A stretch of 64,000 nt of DNA from Nitrospira sp. Lineage in GTDB: Bacteria > Nitrospirota > Nitrospiria > Nitrospirales > Nitrospiraceae. The position numbers and the translations under genes were made by a program. This document shows positions 62,681-64,000 of this stretch, piece by piece. The notes under the pieces were generated by a model. That model saw only the letters and a list, made by a program, of their open reading frames with translations, searched no databases and had not been told where the DNA came from. The stretch is from positions 62,001-126,000 of the forward strand of contig VGXE01000001.1 in NCBI GenBank assembly GCA_016873455.1, in the 5' to 3' direction. Numbering within the stretch: the stretch's first letter is position 1; each line of letters starts with the position of its first letter.

Positions 62681-62814
62681 CTGACCAACCAGACCAACCA
62701 AACACACCAGATCAACCAGAGAGACCAGCATTTCCCGCCCGTCCCTTCGGGCCTGCTATCTGCATCTGCGATCAGCTTTTCCATCCTTATCGTGCCATAC
62801 GCTATACGCCATAA
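62681..62814. repeat. Nonamer and heptamer repeats in one gap
   Basis: Five units of nine bases: CTGACCAAC, CAGACCAAC, CAAACACAC, CAGATCAAC, CAGAGAGAC (62681-62725). Further on, three heptamers GCCATAC, GCTATAC, GCCATAA (62794-62814) match the right-arm word of the ilvB/ilvN hairpin. No inverted partner arms are seen. Confidence 0.7.
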
Positions 62815-62896
62815 GCTCCCCCTTCCGAGAGGGTGATTTCTCAAGGGGAAAGGGGTAAGCTTTCGATAACTTCGGATAGTTTGGAAGGACCCGGGA

Positions 62897-63157
62897 ATGC
62901 CGGAGCTCTGCAGATTTTTCGGTATCATTATTACGATGTTCTATAACGATCACGCTCCGCCACATTTTCATGTGCGCTACAACGAGTATAAGGCTATAAT
63001 TGCCATTGATAGCTTGAGGCTATTGGAAGGCTACCTCCCGCCCCGGGCCTTAGGCCTGGTGGCCGAATGGGGTGCGTTACACAGGAGTGAGCTGGCAGAA
63101 GATTGGGCGCTCGCAGAGCAACAGGCCCCGCTGAAGAAGATCAAGCCGTTGGAGTAA
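62897..63157 (+). CDS. DUF4160 protein
   Basis: The 86-residue protein starts MPELCRFFGIIITMFYNDHA and has PPHFHVRYNEYKAIIAI and GYLPPRALGLVAEWGALHRS, the DUF4160 pattern. These proteins are often paired with DUF2442 proteins and are thought to form toxin-antitoxin-like modules. The DUF2442 gene follows after four bases. Confidence 0.9.
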   Translation: MPELCRFFGIIITMFYNDHAPPHFHVRYNEYKAIIAIDSLRLLEGYLPPRALGLVAEWGALHRSELAEDWALAEQQAPLKKIKPLE

Positions 63158-63161
63158 GCGC

Positions 63162-63443
63162 ATGCTGAAAGACATCGTCGAAGCGACCCCTCTGGAGGGC
63201 TATCGAGTCCGTCTTCGGTTTGAAGATGGGGTGACCGGTGACGTGGATCTCTCGGCCATCATGCGATTTGAAGGGGTGTTTGCCTCGCTCCAAGATCCAG
63301 CGCGGTTTCGTGAACTGCGCGTTCATCCAGAGTTAGGAACCATCTATTGGCCCAACGGCGCGGACCTGGATCCAGCGGTCTTGTACGCCCGAGTGACTGG
63401 AAAGCCGATTCCATCTTACGAGGTCAAAGCGGGTAGTCGCTAA
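63162..63443 (+). CDS. DUF2442 protein
   Basis: The 93-residue product has the DUF2442 pattern: VEATPLEGYRVRLRFEDGVT, DVDLSAIMRFEGVFASLQDP, FRELRVHPELGTIYWPNGAD and LDPAVLYARVTGKPIPSYEV. A partner to the DUF4160 protein; family members sometimes act as antitoxins. The arrangement is a compact two-gene unit without an obvious promoter of its own close by. Confidence 0.9.
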   Translation: MLKDIVEATPLEGYRVRLRFEDGVTGDVDLSAIMRFEGVFASLQDPARFRELRVHPELGTIYWPNGADLDPAVLYARVTGKPIPSYEVKAGSR

Positions 63444-63478
63444 CCTGGCAGTTTCTCGCCCTCTAGTTGTAATTCCGC

Positions 63479-63506
63479 TATCAGCCATCAGCCATTCGTC
63501 ATAGGC
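63479..63506. repeat. Single-arm heptamer repeat
   Basis: TATCAGC, CATCAGC, CATTCGT, CATAGGC run with a 7-base period. The region from 63444 to 63641 is otherwise empty apart from the leader of the next gene. Confidence 0.65.
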
Positions 63507-63641
63507 GATCAGTCCAGACAACTGCCTGATTCCAGAACTGTGTGCGTGGGTGAAAAACGGCATGCCGGTTGTTTCCGGAAGGCCGTCAGACCATAATAGA
63601 TAGGCTGAGCGTGGCATTGGTGACGTAAAGAGAGGTTCATC

Positions 63642-63869
63642 ATGACGCAAAAGTCGCAAGTTGTGTTGGAGGAGGCGCTAAAGTTGAGTGCCACTGAGCG
63701 TGCGGAGGTGGCTGAACAGTTGATCTCCAGCTTGGACGAGATTCCGGATGCCGACGTGGAACAGGCCTGGCAGGAGGAAGTGCAGCGACGGCTCCGGCAA
63801 GTAGAGCGTGGCGAAGTGAAGACGATTCCATGGGAGGAGGTGCAGAGGCGGCTGCGACATGGAAAGTAA
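63642..63869 (+). CDS. Addiction-module antitoxin-like protein
   Basis: The 75-residue acidic helical protein reads LEEALKLSATERAEVAEQLI, DEIPDADVEQAWQEEVQRRL and IPWEEVQRRLRHGK at the end. This matches the putative addiction-module component family that precedes RelE/ParE toxins. The toxin gene starts before its stop codon. Confidence 0.88.
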   Translation: MTQKSQVVLEEALKLSATERAEVAEQLISSLDEIPDADVEQAWQEEVQRRLRQVERGEVKTIPWEEVQRRLRHGK

Positions 63870-64000
63870 CCAGTCGGTTGAATTTCACCCCGACGCCCTT
63901 GCCGAATTGGAGCGTGCCGAAGCCTGGTACGACGCGCAACGGCCAGGGCTCGGAGAGTCGTTCGTGTACGAAATCACCACCTCAATCTCACGCATACGAG
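63859..64000 (+). CDS. RelE/ParE-family toxin, partial (cut by window end)
   Basis: The first 47 codons are present: VEFHPDALAELERAEAWYDA then QRPGLGESFVYEI, the usual beginning of ParE/RelE-fold toxins partnered with the antitoxin family upstream. The ATG at 63859 overlaps the antitoxin stop by 11 bases, as in many such operons. The rest lies outside the window. Confidence 0.85.
   Translation, partial: MESNQSVEFHPDALAELERAEAWYDAQRPGLGESFVYEITTSISRIR

Noticed and set aside
62626-62928. Minus-strand frame across the nonamer repeats
   Set aside because: It consists of repeat-derived Trp/Leu-rich residues and lacks start signals.

Overview
The window is bacterial chromosome, G+C-rich (around 60% by eye) and densely packed. 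It fits a Nitrospirota genome, most likely Nitrospira. The best markers are a proteasome operon that carries a UBact (Pup-like) modifier ending in RTGQ, a five-gene 2-oxoacid:ferredoxin oxidoreductase operon of the reverse-TCA type, a SmbP-like metal-binding protein, and a membrane-bound CHASE2 sigma-54 activator. I found no transposase, prophage or CRISPR array.

Layout. 1-8.6 kb, mostly minus strand: a truncated OmpA-domain protein, SmbP, two unknown genes, a 2[4Fe-4S] ferredoxin, the CHASE2 activator, a TPR/Sel1 lipoprotein, a HIT protein and a secreted protein. 8.7-9.0 kb: a palindromic MITE-like element. 9.0-18.2 kb, plus strand: HD-domain protein, YjbQ, HtrA protease, proteasome ATPase ARC/Mpa, Dop, UBact, PrcB, PrcA and PafA, a complete tagging and degradation operon. 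18.2-26.7 kb, mostly minus: YheT-type hydrolase, tRNA-Asn, the five-gene oxidoreductase operon with a consensus promoter and a clear terminator, a TPR protein whose mRNA may be leaderless, YciI and DUF2203 proteins. 26.9-43.8 kb, plus: rho (long leader), rpmE, prfA, prmC, murA, the histidine genes hisG-D-B / hisH-lipoprotein-hisA-F-IE, a HIT protein, dnaG, rpoD, a CAT-anticodon tRNA and a zinc-ribbon protein. 43.8-46.0 kb: RNase HIII, an M48 peptidase lipoprotein and RNase P RNA with its promoter. 46.2-59.4 kb, plus: ilvB-ilvN-ilvC, psd-pssA, a T-box leader followed by leuA, cupin, leuB, NHL protein, asd, DUF2905, SpoIID and queA. 59.5-64 kb: an accessory region rich in toxin-antitoxin-type genes (HigB/HigA with a perfect palindromic operator, a Fic protein, a DUF4160/DUF2442 pair, an addiction-module/RelE pair cut by the window end) and an MtfA-like peptidase.

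The signal that ordinary gene annotation does not explain is a set of degenerate repeats with a strict 7-base period (9 bases at one site). At five junctions inside operons (arc/dop, UBact/prcB, hisB/hisH, hisA/hisF, ilvB/ilvN) they occur as two inverted arms around a loop, with the right arm ending next to the ribosome-binding site of the downstream gene. The repeat word differs between sites (GTGAAA-, GAGGCAA-, GTATGGC-type), but period, inverted arrangement and position are shared. Single-arm versions lie in non-coding gaps elsewhere. They could be intra-operon RNA hairpins that tune downstream expression, or traces of a mobile or replication-slippage process.

How the genes work together: the proteasome operon encodes modifier, ligase, deamidase/depupylase, unfoldase and 20S core, so it looks sufficient for a tagging pathway. 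The his, ilv and leu genes give branched-chain amino acid and histidine synthesis, with a tRNA-sensing leader before leuA. The oxidoreductase would serve autotrophic carbon fixation.
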